Assembly (NCBI GenBank): GCA_023212645.1
Contig: JALBYC010000001.1
Span: 62,001 to 126,000 of the forward strand
Direction: 5' to 3'
DNA length: 64,000 nt
From: Farysia itapuensis
Lineage: Eukaryota > Basidiomycota > Ustilaginomycetes > Ustilaginales > Ustilaginaceae
How positions within the stretch are numbered: the first letter of the stretch is position 1; each line of letters opens with the position of its first letter. The translations under genes were made by a program, and so were the position numbers. Shown here in pieces: positions 8,884 through 19,014 of this stretch. A model generated the notes under the pieces. The model was given only the letters and a program-made list of their open reading frames with translations, had not been told where the DNA came from and searched no databases.

Positions 8884-11800
8884 CTAGAACTTGCGCTCAA
8901 TGGGGCGAATCACTTTGCCGGGCTTCTTGGTAACACGTGGCATGTTGAGACGCTGTGTCTCGATGCGCGTATTCCACTCTTGGCCGAGCGGGTTCTGCAT
9001 TGCTGCCTGGTATTGTGCAAGGCTCGTGTAGGGGTGAGGTAGATCGCGCACGCGGAACTTGTCCATCTTCTTGTCGCGCTTCTCGTTGATGATGACGTTG
9101 GTCATGGCTGCGTCTTTGCGTTGGGCACGGTCGACACCTTTGATGGTCTTGCTGAATTTGTTGGGTCCCGGTCGGGGAGCGCGGGTGCCTTTACCCGTCC
9201 ATGAACCCCAGCCTGGCAGTGTGGTGTCGATGGTTTTCGACTCGTCGCGCGATACCATGTCCTCCTTCTCCGCTTGAAAGGCAGATACGACATCATCGCC
9301 CGCAAATGCAGCAGACACCAGATCGCGTTGCTGGAAAGCATCCATACGTTGATTCCCCTTGTTGCTCTTCTTTTTCTTCCCACCTGGAACTACAACCGCC
9401 GGCTGGACAGCATCCCCTTCTGAATCCACATCGGACGCATTATCCACTTGGTCCTCGTTCTCAAAATTGCCAAGCTGAGCACCAACGTCAATCGAGATGC
9501 TCTCGTCCTGCTGCCGCAGTGCGTTCGCGTCAGCACTTTTGGCTGCTTGCTTGGACAAACGAGCTGCCGACTTGGCCGCTCCGTCGTTTGCATGGAGAGA
9601 AGACTCGTTTTTCTTCTTGCTGAGCTTGGATGCAGAGGACGTGTCCATTGTCAGCCAAGGGTTTGAAGCTTCCTGGGTAGCGTTCGCCGGTGAAGGCTTC
9701 TTTCGTCTCTCGCTCGCGTGTCTGTTGCTCATTGCCTGGCCTCCGATTTCGACGCTGGTGGGCACTGGCTCTTTGGCGGACTGGCTGGCGAGTCGATCCT
9801 CAGACGGCGCATCTTTGTCCTCGACATCGTCAGGAGCATTCTTGTTCGGAAACCCAGCTCCATAAACAGCACGCCCTTTGTTGCCATGGACGTAAGTAGA
9901 AGATGTAGCGGCAGCATCCTGCTTTCCGCCCGCATCGTCGTCGTCATCATCGTCGCTGGCTCGGTCGAGCGCCTGCATCTCTTCAACAAAGTCATCCACA
10001 TCGCCGCGAATCTTGCTGTACTCGCGCTCTCGTGCATCCTTCATAAACTTCATGTTGTACACGCCGCTCTTGCCGCCCGCTTTTGCGAGTTCCGCCTCGT
10101 CTCTCTGCCGGCGTTTGTCTTCTTTGGCTTCGAGGGTCGCCAGTTCGTTAAAAGCATGCTCTCGGGCGTCTGCCTGGTCACCACTGTAGTCGTCATCATC
10201 ATCATCATCGTCACTGGGGTCGGAGTCTCCGATGTCTCGACCTTGGATTTTCTGTCGAAGCTCCTCACCGCGACGCAGCTGGGCTTCTACTTCTTGACGA
10301 GCTTCGAGTGTATGTTCACCGTGGCGGGCGCTGAGAATGTTTTTCGCCCACTTTGACGTGTTTTTGTGCTTCAGTGTCGCACGTTCGCGAGCACGTTGTT
10401 TTTCAGCTTTGAGCCTTTCGTCCATTTCCTCGTCCGAATTTATGTCGTCTTGGTCTTCGAGCTCCTTGATCTGTGCCTGTAGCCGTTCTTTTTCTTTGCG
10501 GTGCACTTTGCGGTATGCTTTGCTCTTGATTTTGCCCACTCGCTTGGCTTTTTGCTCGGCTCGGAACATGAGCAGTCGCATTCGTCGCAATTCATCCCTC
10601 CTGGCCTGTAGTACGGCCGGGTCGAGCTTGTTCATGGCCAAATCTTCTTGCTCAGCAAGCTGCTTTTCCGTCATACCGCCTGATTCGAGCATAGCAGCAA
10701 TCTGATTCTCCATGTCGGTCGAGGGCTGAAAGTTGGCAACAAGCCCGGCGGTGGAAGCTTTGGTAACGGCGGGTTTTTGCAGCGGAAAAGAGAGATGCTG
10801 AGCGTCTCTTATCTTGTTGATGGTCGGTTGCCAGCCTTGTACTTCGTCGCGGGTCATTGCATAGGCACCTTGACGGTCCAAACGGTCTTGCACGACGGCT
10901 GGCAAGGGCGCAGCCAGCGCACCTCCACCCTTCTTGGACGCAAGCGGGGCAGTACCAGAAGACGAATCACCTTTCTTAGCACCCAGCACCTTGGCTGTCT
11001 TTCGAAGCTCCGCAAACGAGACCGAGGAGCCCAGTGGATCTAAGAAGTCCTCCAGGCGTAGTGTTGACCCTGAGCCGGTTGGTGCAAACTCGGTCTCTGG
11101 CATCGCTTCTGTTCGCTCGGTCAACACGCGACGGGTACGCTTGGCAGATGGCTCTTGATCCTCCTCGCCGTCAGCGTTGCGCTTGGTCGATGCATATGTG
11201 TCAATGTGTTTTTGCAGCTTTTCGTCTCCGGATTCATTGTCGTCAGAATCCGATTCTTGTTCGCCCTCTTTATCGTCGTCGCCGTCGTCCCCATCAGACG
11301 ACTCAGATCCCGATTCGAGCATTCTAGACAGGTCTACCATACCATCTTGATCCTCTTCATCATCGCTCTGCTCGTCTTGACTGTCCTGAGCGGATGGTCG
11401 CTTGGACGTCTTTCTAGATTCTGCAGGATTGCGTCCAAATTTCCATCCTTCAAACTTTTCGTCATCGCTCTCGCCAAACGCCTCATCAGAGTCAATGTCT
11501 TCGTCATCACCTTGAATCTCGTCGTTGAGTTCATCGTCCGAGTCAAAGACTTTCGGTCCAACGGGTGGTCCGTCATCATCGTCATCGTCTTCATCGTCCG
11601 ATGTCGAGTCCGGACGGCGGCGAGGAGGTGCGGCCCGTTTGGCTTTGGACGGCAAGTCATCAAAATCGCCTTCATTCATGCCAGCTGTGGCACGTCTTGC
11701 ACCTCTCCCGCCTTTCTGCTTCTTGGCGCTGGAGGAGGTATCCGCTTGGGAGACGGCAAAGTTGTAGACATCGTGTACGTCTTTCGGTGCAGCTGGCTGG

Positions 11801-11937
11801 GAAGACGAAGCTGCGGCATTCGGCTGTCGAGTTCTCTTACTGCTTGCGTCTGGTCGAGATGTGTATGCCGAGGAGCTGAAAGGTTTGGCTGTAGCCGTGT
11901 TGCGACGACCGCCGCCTGCTCCACGCTGTCTTGCCAT
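8884..11937 (-). CDS. UTP14: U3 snoRNP / SSU processome protein Utp14
   Basis: Single exon, 1017 aa, starting at ATG 11937 (MARQRGAGGGRR). The frame extends upstream to 12087 through a non-ATG codon and is not used. The N-terminal third contains several long Asp/Glu/Ser runs. The middle holds the Utp14 core (KIKSKAYRKVHRKEKERL; HKNTSKWAKNIL), and the C-terminus ends with the conserved LPHPYTSLAQYQAAMQNPLG block and a basic tail. Utp14 activates the helicase Dhr1 during release of U3 from pre-18S rRNA. It is head-to-head with NIP7. Long open frames on the opposite strand are shadows of the acidic codon runs. Confidence 0.94.
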   Translation of the reverse strand: MARQRGAGGGRRNTATAKPFSSSAYTSRPDASSKRTRQPNAAASSSQPAAPKDVHDVYNFAVSQADTSSSAKKQKGGRGARRATAGMNEGDFDDLPSKAKRAAPPRRRPDSTSDDEDDDDDDGPPVGPKVFDSDDELNDEIQGDDEDIDSDEAFGESDDEKFEGWKFGRNPAESRKTSKRPSAQDSQDEQSDDEEDQDGMVDLSRMLESGSESSDGDDGDDDKEGEQESDSDDNESGDEKLQKHIDTYASTKRNADGEEDQEPSAKRTRRVLTERTEAMPETEFAPTGSGSTLRLEDFLDPLGSSVSFAELRKTAKVLGAKKGDSSSGTAPLASKKGGGALAAPLPAVVQDRLDRQGAYAMTRDEVQGWQPTINKIRDAQHLSFPLQKPAVTKASTAGLVANFQPSTDMENQIAAMLESGGMTEKQLAEQEDLAMNKLDPAVLQARRDELRRMRLLMFRAEQKAKRVGKIKSKAYRKVHRKEKERLQAQIKELEDQDDINSDEEMDERLKAEKQRARERATLKHKNTSKWAKNILSARHGEHTLEARQEVEAQLRRGEELRQKIQGRDIGDSDPSDDDDDDDDYSGDQADAREHAFNELATLEAKEDKRRQRDEAELAKAGGKSGVYNMKFMKDAREREYSKIRGDVDDFVEEMQALDRASDDDDDDDAGGKQDAAATSSTYVHGNKGRAVYGAGFPNKNAPDDVEDKDAPSEDRLASQSAKEPVPTSVEIGGQAMSNRHASERRKKPSPANATQEASNPWLTMDTSSASKLSKKKNESSLHANDGAAKSAARLSKQAAKSADANALRQQDESISIDVGAQLGNFENEDQVDNASDVDSEGDAVQPAVVVPGGKKKKSNKGNQRMDAFQQRDLVSAAFAGDDVVSAFQAEKEDMVSRDESKTIDTTLPGWGSWTGKGTRAPRPGPNKFSKTIKGVDRAQRKDAAMTNVIINEKRDKKMDKFRVRDLPHPYTSLAQYQAAMQNPLGQEWNTRIETQRLNMPRVTKKPGKVIRPIERKF

Positions 11938-12114
11938 GTTGGGAGATGGTGTATGTGGATATGTGCGGAAAAATTTCTTCTGAAAAAGCAAAATGCGGTC
12001 CTTCAGGGTCCTGCAGGCGCATACTCCGACTTCCGAGAAATGGAGGAAATTCGAGGTTTTTTCGTTTTCTTTTTCGCAGTTTGACACCTACAGCGCACAC
12101 AACCATACACAAGC
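11938..12114. promoter_or_regulatory. Shared divergent promoter of UTP14 and NIP7 with RRPE-like core
   Basis: 177 bp separate the two ATGs. GAAAAATTTC at 11968-11977 resembles the yeast ribosomal RNA processing element (AAAAWTTTT core). T-rich tracts lie near the NIP7 side. Co-regulation of two ribosome-biogenesis genes is a reasonable inference. Confidence 0.45.
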
Positions 12115-12657
12115 ATGAGGCCATTGACAGAGGATGAGACCAAGTCTCTGTTTGAGAAGCTGGCGAATTACATCGGCAAGAACCTGGTCAACCTCATCGA
12201 TCGGCCAGAGGATCCACATGTTTTTCGTCTGCACCGTGATCGAGTCTACTACTGCTCCGAGGCAAATATGCGGCTCGCCATCTCGGTCAGTCGGCCCAAC
12301 CTCATGTCCTTAGGCACCTGCTTTGGCAAGTTTAGCAAGACTGGCAAGTTCCGTCTGCACATTACCGCACTCGACTATCTCGCACAGTATGCAAAGTACA
12401 AGGTCTGGATCAAGCCCAATGGCGAACTTCCCTTTCTGTACGGCAATCACGTCGTCAAAGCCCATCTCGGGCGTATCACCGACGACACTCCAGAACATGC
12501 CGGCGTCGTCGTTCTCAGCATGTCCAACAACCCACTCGGCTTCGGTGTCACGGCTCGAAGTACCGTCGACTCCCGCAAAATAGACCCCACGTCCATCATC
12601 GTCTTCCACCAAGCTGATGTTGGTGAATACCTACGTGACGAAGACACCTTGTTCTAA
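12115..12657 (+). CDS. NIP7: 60S ribosome biogenesis factor Nip7
   Basis: Single exon, 180 aa, the usual length for the family. It begins [20 protein letters not shown]. The N-terminal alpha/beta domain includes [20 protein letters not shown], and the C-terminal PUA-type RNA-binding domain spans about residues 95-170 with [13 protein letters not shown] and [13 protein letters not shown]. Nip7 is a nucleolar protein required for 27S pre-rRNA processing and 60S assembly. Confidence 0.97.
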   Translation: MRPLTEDETKSLFEKLANYIGKNLVNLIDRPEDPHVFRLHRDRVYYCSEANMRLAISVSRPNLMSLGTCFGKFSKTGKFRLHITALDYLAQYAKYKVWIKPNGELPFLYGNHVVKAHLGRITDDTPEHAGVVVLSMSNNPLGFGVTARSTVDSRKIDPTSIIVFHQADVGEYLRDEDTLF

Positions 12658-12787
12658 AACAGACCTTGCCCCCTGAACCGTCTTTTCCCCCCTGTCTCAA
12701 TGTACTTGTATCCAATACCATTATTACCGAGCCCAAGCGTGGCAATCTCTACATTGCCCACTATCCGCGAACCGTGTGCAAATGCCT

Positions 12788-15700
12788 CTAGTCGTACTTC
12801 AACTCGTCCCCCGTCGTGGCGAAAGAGTGGTGACTCTGCGCCGTGTCGACGGTGGAGGCTGCTGAGCTGAGCGTGTTGCTCGACGCGGACGAGGACAGGT
12901 CGGAACTCTTCTGGACGCGCAGCGTCTTGTCGTCCGTACTGCCTTGGTCTTGAACTGCGAGGGAGCGTTTAACGATTTTGAGCGGGGCGATGGCAGGTAG
13001 TGCCGAGGTGGGAGGTGGGTCGCCGCCGTTGGAGCTTTCACGACTGCGTGGGGGGTGAACGCCACTGCTGCCCGGTGGAGCTTTGATCGAGGCTAAGCCG
13101 TTGAGACTGTCCTGTCTTCGGCTTCGACCGGCGAAGAAGCTCGCCGATGACGATGTTGGTGGTCTCGGCCGGTCGAGCGCCGAGACAGCGCTTGAGCCAG
13201 TCATCCCCACCTTGTCCGCCCAGAAGTGATGCAGACTGCCCGACTCATCATCCCCTGTTGGCGCAGAATTGGGTTCAGGTGGCGCAACTCCGCCCTCGTC
13301 CCGGCGTAAAAGACTCGACAGGTCGGCGGGTGAGTCTCGTCTCGTCTGCGCATAGTACCGCGCAATCGGCGTAGCAATCTGCCCCTGTACACTTCGTTGC
13401 GAGCCACGGGTGAAACTGTCCCCGTCATCCAGCGCAAGAGCGTTGTACCTACGCGCCGCATCACGCGTTTCAAAGTCGAGCCGCAAATTGCCGCTCCTCA
13501 CCGCGCTGCTTGCGTCGGCAAAGTGGCCCAGAGAGGTCGACGGCCTTTCGTACGGTTCGGGGACAAACGACGGCGACGGCGGCATGTAGCGTGGCCCTGC
13601 CGATGGCAGACGTGCCATCATCGCGCTTGTCGATGACGACGACGACGATGACGATGCAGTCCGCTCGTGCTGTATCTTGTGTCCGTCAGCATTGGCGTGG
13701 ACTCGGTCCGGCGAGGTGCGGTTCGATTTGTTGTCTCCACCCTTGAGCAGGTTCGACAGGCTGATGGACGAGGCCCGTCGGCGTGCAAGCACGGGAAGCT
13801 TGCTGCTGCTGCTACCACCCGCTAGTTTGTCCGGTTTCTTGGGCTTTTGTGGCTTCTCGGGCTTGCGTGGCGTGGCGGCTGCAGGATCGGTGTTGTTTCC
13901 CTCTAGCCGTTGCAGAACCGGTGATTCAAGCGCTACTTGTTCGGCCAACCTGGATGCCAGGCCAGCATCAACGCCAGCACTGGTGTCTTGACTCGGAGCG
14001 GGGCCCTTGAATACAGCAAGTCTCTGCTGGACTAGCACTTGAAGCACGGGCAGTGAGATCGAGACGGTAGGCGCGAGCACCAGCGTCAGATTGCTCAGTG
14101 GCATCTTGGTCTGCGCCACGACCGTCGGGATGCTGAGCTGACCCAGGTGTTCCGACAACTCACGGAGCAGATACCAGTTGTACACGGGCAGCTGACGCAC
14201 TAAGGGCGCAAGCCTGGCCTCAACATCAGCTGCATCGAGACGAGCCGCTTTCTGATCGGCTGCGAGTGCTGCCCTAGCACCCTGTTGGGCAACAGTGCCG
14301 TTCTGAACCACCGCGTCGGACTCAGCAGCGAGGAGTTGCGTCACGGTAGAGTCGAGCTGACTTGCCAGCTGGGCCGGAATAATGGCGGTAGGCAGCTCGC
14401 GGAGGTAACTCTTCAGAATACTGCAGACCGAGTTGATGTCCAGATCCGCCGGACTGATTTCGTCCAGCTTCAAATCGTGGCGTGGGTCGGCGAAGAATGC
14501 GCGAAGTTTGGCCGTGTGGCTGCTTCGCCCGCTGATGCGGTAGATGCCTTCCTCTGAGGCGCCCCATCGTTCCAGACTCTCGATGCATCGCACGACGATG
14601 CGTGGCAAGAACAGGTGTCGTGCTTCCTGACGACTGTATGGTTCTGGTCCTGCCGCAGTCATCGACACCCGTGGAGTGACGCGCGACGAGTCGGCGAAAT
14701 CCAGGCCAAAGTCTTTGCCAAGATCAGGTATGCTGAGATGACCGATGCTGGGAGGAGTCATACCATCGCCGTCGCCGCTAGACGGCGCTGCAAGGTTGGA
14801 CAGTCGTGAGATGAGCACAGCTTCCTTGAGAGGTGCGCCGAAGATGGGGTCCCGATCTATATTGCTGACAGGCCGGTCTAGGAATGCGAGCCATTGTCGG
14901 GTGGCCGCGTTTGCGCCGGTAGCTGACGAGACGGGTGACATGGTGTGACTGTGATAGCTTGCTCCCGTGCTGCTTGTCGTAGTGTTGGACGAGGTGCCGC
15001 GAGACATGACGGGCGCATGCGAGCCCTGAAAGGTTTTGACGAAATCCCAGCCTCGCCTGCCCATCGCTGCTCCCATCTGCCCGACCTGCCCAAGCGCACC
15101 GACGACGCCACCTGCCGAAGTAGCACGCATCATCGGTGTCGATTGCGGCGCAGAGCTCGACGACACCGAGGCTGACAGCCTCGACTGATTCAGCCCCAAT
15201 CGTCGCGGAGGAGGAGGAGGATGTGCCCCCTCCGAGCTTGCAAACGACTCGGATTTGAGACGACCGCGGAAGTGGCTATCCTGTGCGTATGACGAGGATG
15301 CCGGCGGATGGTATCCGTTCGATCCGACAAGTATGCGAGATGAAGGGGCGGACGAGGTCGAGGACCACACGGCTGCGTCCTGGTTTGCGACCATACCGGC
15401 CGAACCGGGCGGGGAGATTGACTCGTGCTGAGCATGGCCCGACCTCGGGAACGCAGACAAAAAGTTCTTGGGTGGCTTGGCTGGTTTTGGCGGCTTGGTC
15501 TGTGTCGTCGTTGGACTGACCAAAGGTGCTGCGTACGTTGAGCTGCTACTGTAGTGCGTGGATGCCTGATCAGTAGATAGCACAGACGTGCGCTCGACTG
15601 CGACAGGATGTCTATTGAGGAACGGTGAGGCGGTTGCGCCTGGAGCAGGTGTCAGATGAGCTGGCTGAGAAGGTTCTTTGGTCTGTTCGGACGAGAACCC

Positions 15701-16579
15701 GCTTTCAGTACTGTTAGCTGAACGAAGAGCCCGGTCATTTGAACCTCTAGACGAGTCGCTGCGAATCGAGCCGGTCTGGGACAACGACTTCACCATGGGG
15801 AAATCGAGCTGTCCAACGACGGGACTGTTCTCTATACTCGCGGTGGGGGAAGCGATCACTTCAAGCAGCTCTGGGTTTTGAGCATCGGTCAATGACGGCG
15901 ACGCAGCTGCTGCATTGATGCTGGACAGGTTGACGCCGCTCTGGCGACGGATAATGTGGATACCGGCAGCTGCCATCTCGTGTTCGGACAGAAACGTCTC
16001 GTGCACAGGTTGGCTGGATTGCGAGGGAGATCGACTGACTGCGTGCACGTTGATGGGAAACAGACTGTCGTTGGACAGCTGACGGCTGCTGTCGTGTCTC
16101 GTCGGCTCGAGATCGATTGTCTTTTGCTGTGCTTGATACCAGGCCTGTCTGTGTTGTTTTGACAGTGTCGGCGATGGAGGCATGGAGCGCTGAAGGCCGG
16201 GACTGTTTGGCACAGAGACTGAGCTGGAAGAGCTGGCGGATGTCGAAAGAAAGGAGCCTTTGCGCTGACGAGACTCTGCGTCCTGCCCTGCCGCCGCGTC
16301 TGTGCTCTTGGAGCGCAGACCGAGGACGGAGGTCAAGCTGGAGATGCTGCCTGACTGGGAGCGATGCAGACCGCGAAAGGCGGGTTTAGAAGATGAGGAT
16401 GGCTTGGGAGGAGCCGAAGAAGATGTCGAGGCAATCTGCGTCGACGAGCTATCGTCGCTCGACAAGCTGAGTGAATGGGACGAAGACATTCTGCGAAAGC
16501 GCTGAAACGGGTTGGGAGACTTACGACCACCCGAGTTGGGCGGCAGGTTGGCGGAGCTCTTTTCGCCCAAAGCGTTCAT
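12788..16579 (-). CDS. RhoGAP domain protein with long disordered flanks
   Basis: 1263 aa from ATG 16579 (MNALGEKSSANLPPNSGG). The first ~640 residues are Ser/Pro-rich and without recognised domain. A RhoGAP domain covers about 655-860, with the arginine-finger motif EGIYRISGRSS, the LKSYLRELPTAIIP segment and NLTLVLAPTVS near its end. The C-terminal ~400 residues are again disordered, with polybasic patches. RhoGAPs switch off Rho/Cdc42/Rac GTPases, in fungi typically in polarity and septation. Which GTPase is targeted cannot be told. A CCACCCAG acceptor-like site just upstream leaves open a further 5' exon in 16580-17082. Confidence 0.85.
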   Translation of the reverse strand: MNALGEKSSANLPPNSGGRKSPNPFQRFRRMSSSHSLSLSSDDSSSTQIASTSSSAPPKPSSSSKPAFRGLHRSQSGSISSLTSVLGLRSKSTDAAAGQDAESRQRKGSFLSTSASSSSSVSVPNSPGLQRSMPPSPTLSKQHRQAWYQAQQKTIDLEPTRHDSSRQLSNDSLFPINVHAVSRSPSQSSQPVHETFLSEHEMAAAGIHIIRRQSGVNLSSINAAAASPSLTDAQNPELLEVIASPTASIENSPVVGQLDFPMVKSLSQTGSIRSDSSRGSNDRALRSANSTESGFSSEQTKEPSQPAHLTPAPGATASPFLNRHPVAVERTSVLSTDQASTHYSSSSTYAAPLVSPTTTQTKPPKPAKPPKNFLSAFPRSGHAQHESISPPGSAGMVANQDAAVWSSTSSAPSSRILVGSNGYHPPASSSYAQDSHFRGRLKSESFASSEGAHPPPPPRRLGLNQSRLSASVSSSSAPQSTPMMRATSAGGVVGALGQVGQMGAAMGRRGWDFVKTFQGSHAPVMSRGTSSNTTTSSTGASYHSHTMSPVSSATGANAATRQWLAFLDRPVSNIDRDPIFGAPLKEAVLISRLSNLAAPSSGDGDGMTPPSIGHLSIPDLGKDFGLDFADSSRVTPRVSMTAAGPEPYSRQEARHLFLPRIVVRCIESLERWGASEEGIYRISGRSSHTAKLRAFFADPRHDLKLDEISPADLDINSVCSILKSYLRELPTAIIPAQLASQLDSTVTQLLAAESDAVVQNGTVAQQGARAALAADQKAARLDAADVEARLAPLVRQLPVYNWYLLRELSEHLGQLSIPTVVAQTKMPLSNLTLVLAPTVSISLPVLQVLVQQRLAVFKGPAPSQDTSAGVDAGLASRLAEQVALESPVLQRLEGNNTDPAAATPRKPEKPQKPKKPDKLAGGSSSSKLPVLARRRASSISLSNLLKGGDNKSNRTSPDRVHANADGHKIQHERTASSSSSSSSTSAMMARLPSAGPRYMPPSPSFVPEPYERPSTSLGHFADASSAVRSGNLRLDFETRDAARRYNALALDDGDSFTRGSQRSVQGQIATPIARYYAQTRRDSPADLSSLLRRDEGGVAPPEPNSAPTGDDESGSLHHFWADKVGMTGSSAVSALDRPRPPTSSSASFFAGRSRRQDSLNGLASIKAPPGSSGVHPPRSRESSNGGDPPPTSALPAIAPLKIVKRSLAVQDQGSTDDKTLRVQKSSDLSSSASSNTLSSAASTVDTAQSHHSFATTGDELKYD

Positions 16580-17082
16580 GACTGCCTCGCGTAGAGCCTG
16601 GGTGGGCGGGGGTCTACTATGATGAAGCCCCACACGTTTAGCAGTTCATCTGTCCTTTTGGGAAAAGGGCAGTGAAACCACAATGTAGTGGCACAAGTTG
16701 GGCTTGTGTGACGCAAACAGCAGATGAGACAAGTAACCACGCACGCGACTGTCGTACTAAAGCTACGACCGCTCCCAGGCCCACGGCTGGCTTGCCTCGT
16801 ACCAAAAACGGTTTCACAAATTCCACAGCCGACGCCTACGCCAACGTCAAAAGTCGACCCAAACGCGCATCGCAGCCGCGCAGCGGGAAGCACAATTCGC
16901 ACCCTAACACGCTCGCCAATCTGCAAACAACTCGACACACACGAGCAACAGTGAATGCGCCATGCCGTGATCTCATCCATGTCTCGCGCATCTGGTCAAG
17001 GTGTCTGAGTTTCAGAGTACGAGGGAGCGAAGGGTATAAATTAAGGTGACAGATACAAACAACGGATGAGAGTAGGGAGAAG
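16580..17082. other. Intergenic, upstream of the RhoGAP gene
   Basis: 503 bp between two minus-strand genes. Only short open frames with no recognisable protein features were seen. It holds the RhoGAP promoter and possibly an untranslated or short coding first exon. Confidence 0.4.
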
Positions 17083-17889
17083 TTAGGCAGAGCGTTGCCA
17101 AATGCGTGACAAGGGGCTGGCAGTGCGCTGGGTATGCGATGACATGGACGAGAAGCGCGACTGAGATGCAAGGTGAGCACCACTTATGTGAGGTGCAAGG
17201 CCCAGTGAGTCGCGCTTAGACTGAGCTGTAGCTGTGGGCCGAGTACTGATGCGACGACTTGCACGGCGAAGGAAAGAAACCTTATCGGCGCGAGAGTCAT
17301 TGGTGGCTGTCATGACCGCAGGTTGCGTTGCCTCTTCGTGATGCTGATCAGAGGAGCCAGAGTGGTCGGAGCCAGAGTCTGAGCCTCGCTTTGTGAGTCG
17401 TGGCATGGACGCGACAATGTTGTCTGCAGCAAAGGCCTGTGTCAAGGCGTTCTTGGCTGCATCTTTCTCGTCAGCATAGTAGCACAGTGTCTCGACAGGG
17501 GCCGGAGGCGCTGGCTCCACTGTTTCGGGTGCAGGGACGGCACTTTGAACAGCCTCTTCGGACTCGGCTTGGCGAATGTCGATCGAATTTCGACCAATGG
17601 TGGAGCGCCCATCGATCCACGAATCGTTTGTCCGTTCCGACGTGGTGCGCAAAGCATTGATGCGTTGCAGTCGCCAGTCAAGATAGGATAGCTTGTCGCG
17701 AGTCAGTGAGCCTCGTGGCGGAGTCGGGCCGGACTTGTCGTCAAACAGGCCACGACGCGGTCGTGTGGCGGAGGTGGATGCGACCTTGACTGGCTTGGCG
17801 GTGGCGGGCATGCTGCTGGACGAAGACGCCTGAGTGTCTGAAGTGCGAGCACGTCGCGATAGTACAGATAGCAGTGACTTCTTCGACAT
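17083..17889 (-). CDS. Hypothetical basic Ser-rich protein
   Basis: 268 aa, ATG at 17889, single exon. Not recognised. There is no signal peptide or membrane segment. The N-terminus is Ser/Arg-rich. A central stretch, LSYLDWRLQRINALRTTSERTNDSW split over residues ~65-90, looks like the only ordered element. The C-terminal part contains clustered basic phosphorylation-type sites (RRAS and RRIS, consistent with a PKA consensus), as does SKRDSLG. A TATATATGG stretch at 17951-17959 reads as a TATA box (CCATATATA) on the coding strand about 60 bp before the ATG, supporting a real gene. Confidence 0.6.
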   Translation of the reverse strand: MSKKSLLSVLSRRARTSDTQASSSSSMPATAKPVKVASTSATRPRRGLFDDKSGPTPPRGSLTRDKLSYLDWRLQRINALRTTSERTNDSWIDGRSTIGRNSIDIRQAESEEAVQSAVPAPETVEPAPPAPVETLCYYADEKDAAKNALTQAFAADNIVASMPRLTKRGSDSGSDHSGSSDQHHEEATQPAVMTATNDSRADKVSFLRRASRRISTRPTATAQSKRDSLGLAPHISGAHLASQSRFSSMSSHTQRTASPLSRIWQRSA

Positions 17890-19014
17890 GATGTGTGGTG
17901 TAAAGTGTGGGTAGGGGACGCACGATCAGGTGAATGAAACCCACAAAGGGTATATATGGAGAGAGGCTTTTTTTCCACGAGGACCCAGGGCATTAAAGCT
18001 AGAGTGACAGGTTGCAGGGTAACCGCTCAACTGGGGCAGGGGGCAAGGGCGAAAAGGGCGAAAAGGGCCATTAGGGTCTGGAACTGAGTTCGGAATCTGC
18101 ACGCGCACAGCCAATCAGACTTCCCGCATGAATTTGCAACGGGAAAGCTGGGCGTGGGGTTCTCACACTGACACTGCTTCAGTGCCTGAACTTCAAACCC
18201 TCAACCGCGGGGAAGCAAATGAAAATAGTGGTATGCAGGCAATACCAATTTAAAGTTGCTTTTGCCTTGCAACCCATTTATGCCTTGGCGCTCTGACCAT
18301 GTTCAGCAGACCTGGGCGACCAAACAATCAGTCGTATCGCCAGCGAGGATACAGGCCGTTGTCATATTCTCTGTATCGTGTGATGAGAACGGGCAGAGCG
18401 CGATCAAAGGGAAAGAGGTGATAGGAAGCGCCCGTGTGAAACAGTGGAAATGTCTCGCTGCTTTTCCGAAACACTCCGCGCGTCGGGAAAATGCGGTGGT
18501 GAATTAAATTCATGTTAGAGCGAAGATTGTCTTATTTGGAACTTACGCACGAATGCGGAAGGACGCGTTCGGCGTTCGGCGTTTTGGATCAACACCCGCT
18601 CGGCGCTTTTCAGATTGTGCATAGAGATCGCAGTGACAGCAGCGGCTTTGCTGGCTTCCATCGAATCGGTACCGTCCCTAAATTGATCGCCGGCAGCCGT
18701 CTCATCATCGTGTCTCGCAAGCTGAGATGGGGAACGCCAGCTTCGGCTCTCAACGAGGATTTCTGTGCAGGTGTGGTGTGTTCGACCGTCGTCACTAGAT
18801 CCGTTAGGCCGTTAGAAGGGTCTCAGATGGCATCTTAGTGCTGTTCGGTGGGTGGCGTGTGACTGTCAGAGAACCCGAGCTTTCATTCTTAAGGGTCGAT
18901 CGAGCCCTTCTTGTCTTCTTACCCCATCCTCCTCTCCCTCCTCTCCCGTCGCGTGTTATACAAACTGGTTTTGTTTCTCCCTTTTCCTTACCACAACGCT
19001 CTTTGCCGTACAAC
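17890..19014. other. Intergenic region between two divergent genes
   Basis: 1.1 kb between the unknown basic protein (minus) and GH128 (plus). A TATA-like element for the minus gene lies at 17951-17959. Just before GH128 there is a CT-rich tract around 18910-18950 and a pyrimidine-rich leader. No tRNA or convincing additional coding frame was found; short open frames lack coding character. Confidence 0.5.

Noticed and set aside
11155..12084. 309-codon frame antisense to UTP14
   Set aside because: Val/Ile/Phe-rich because it is the complement of Asp/Glu/Lys runs; a shadow.
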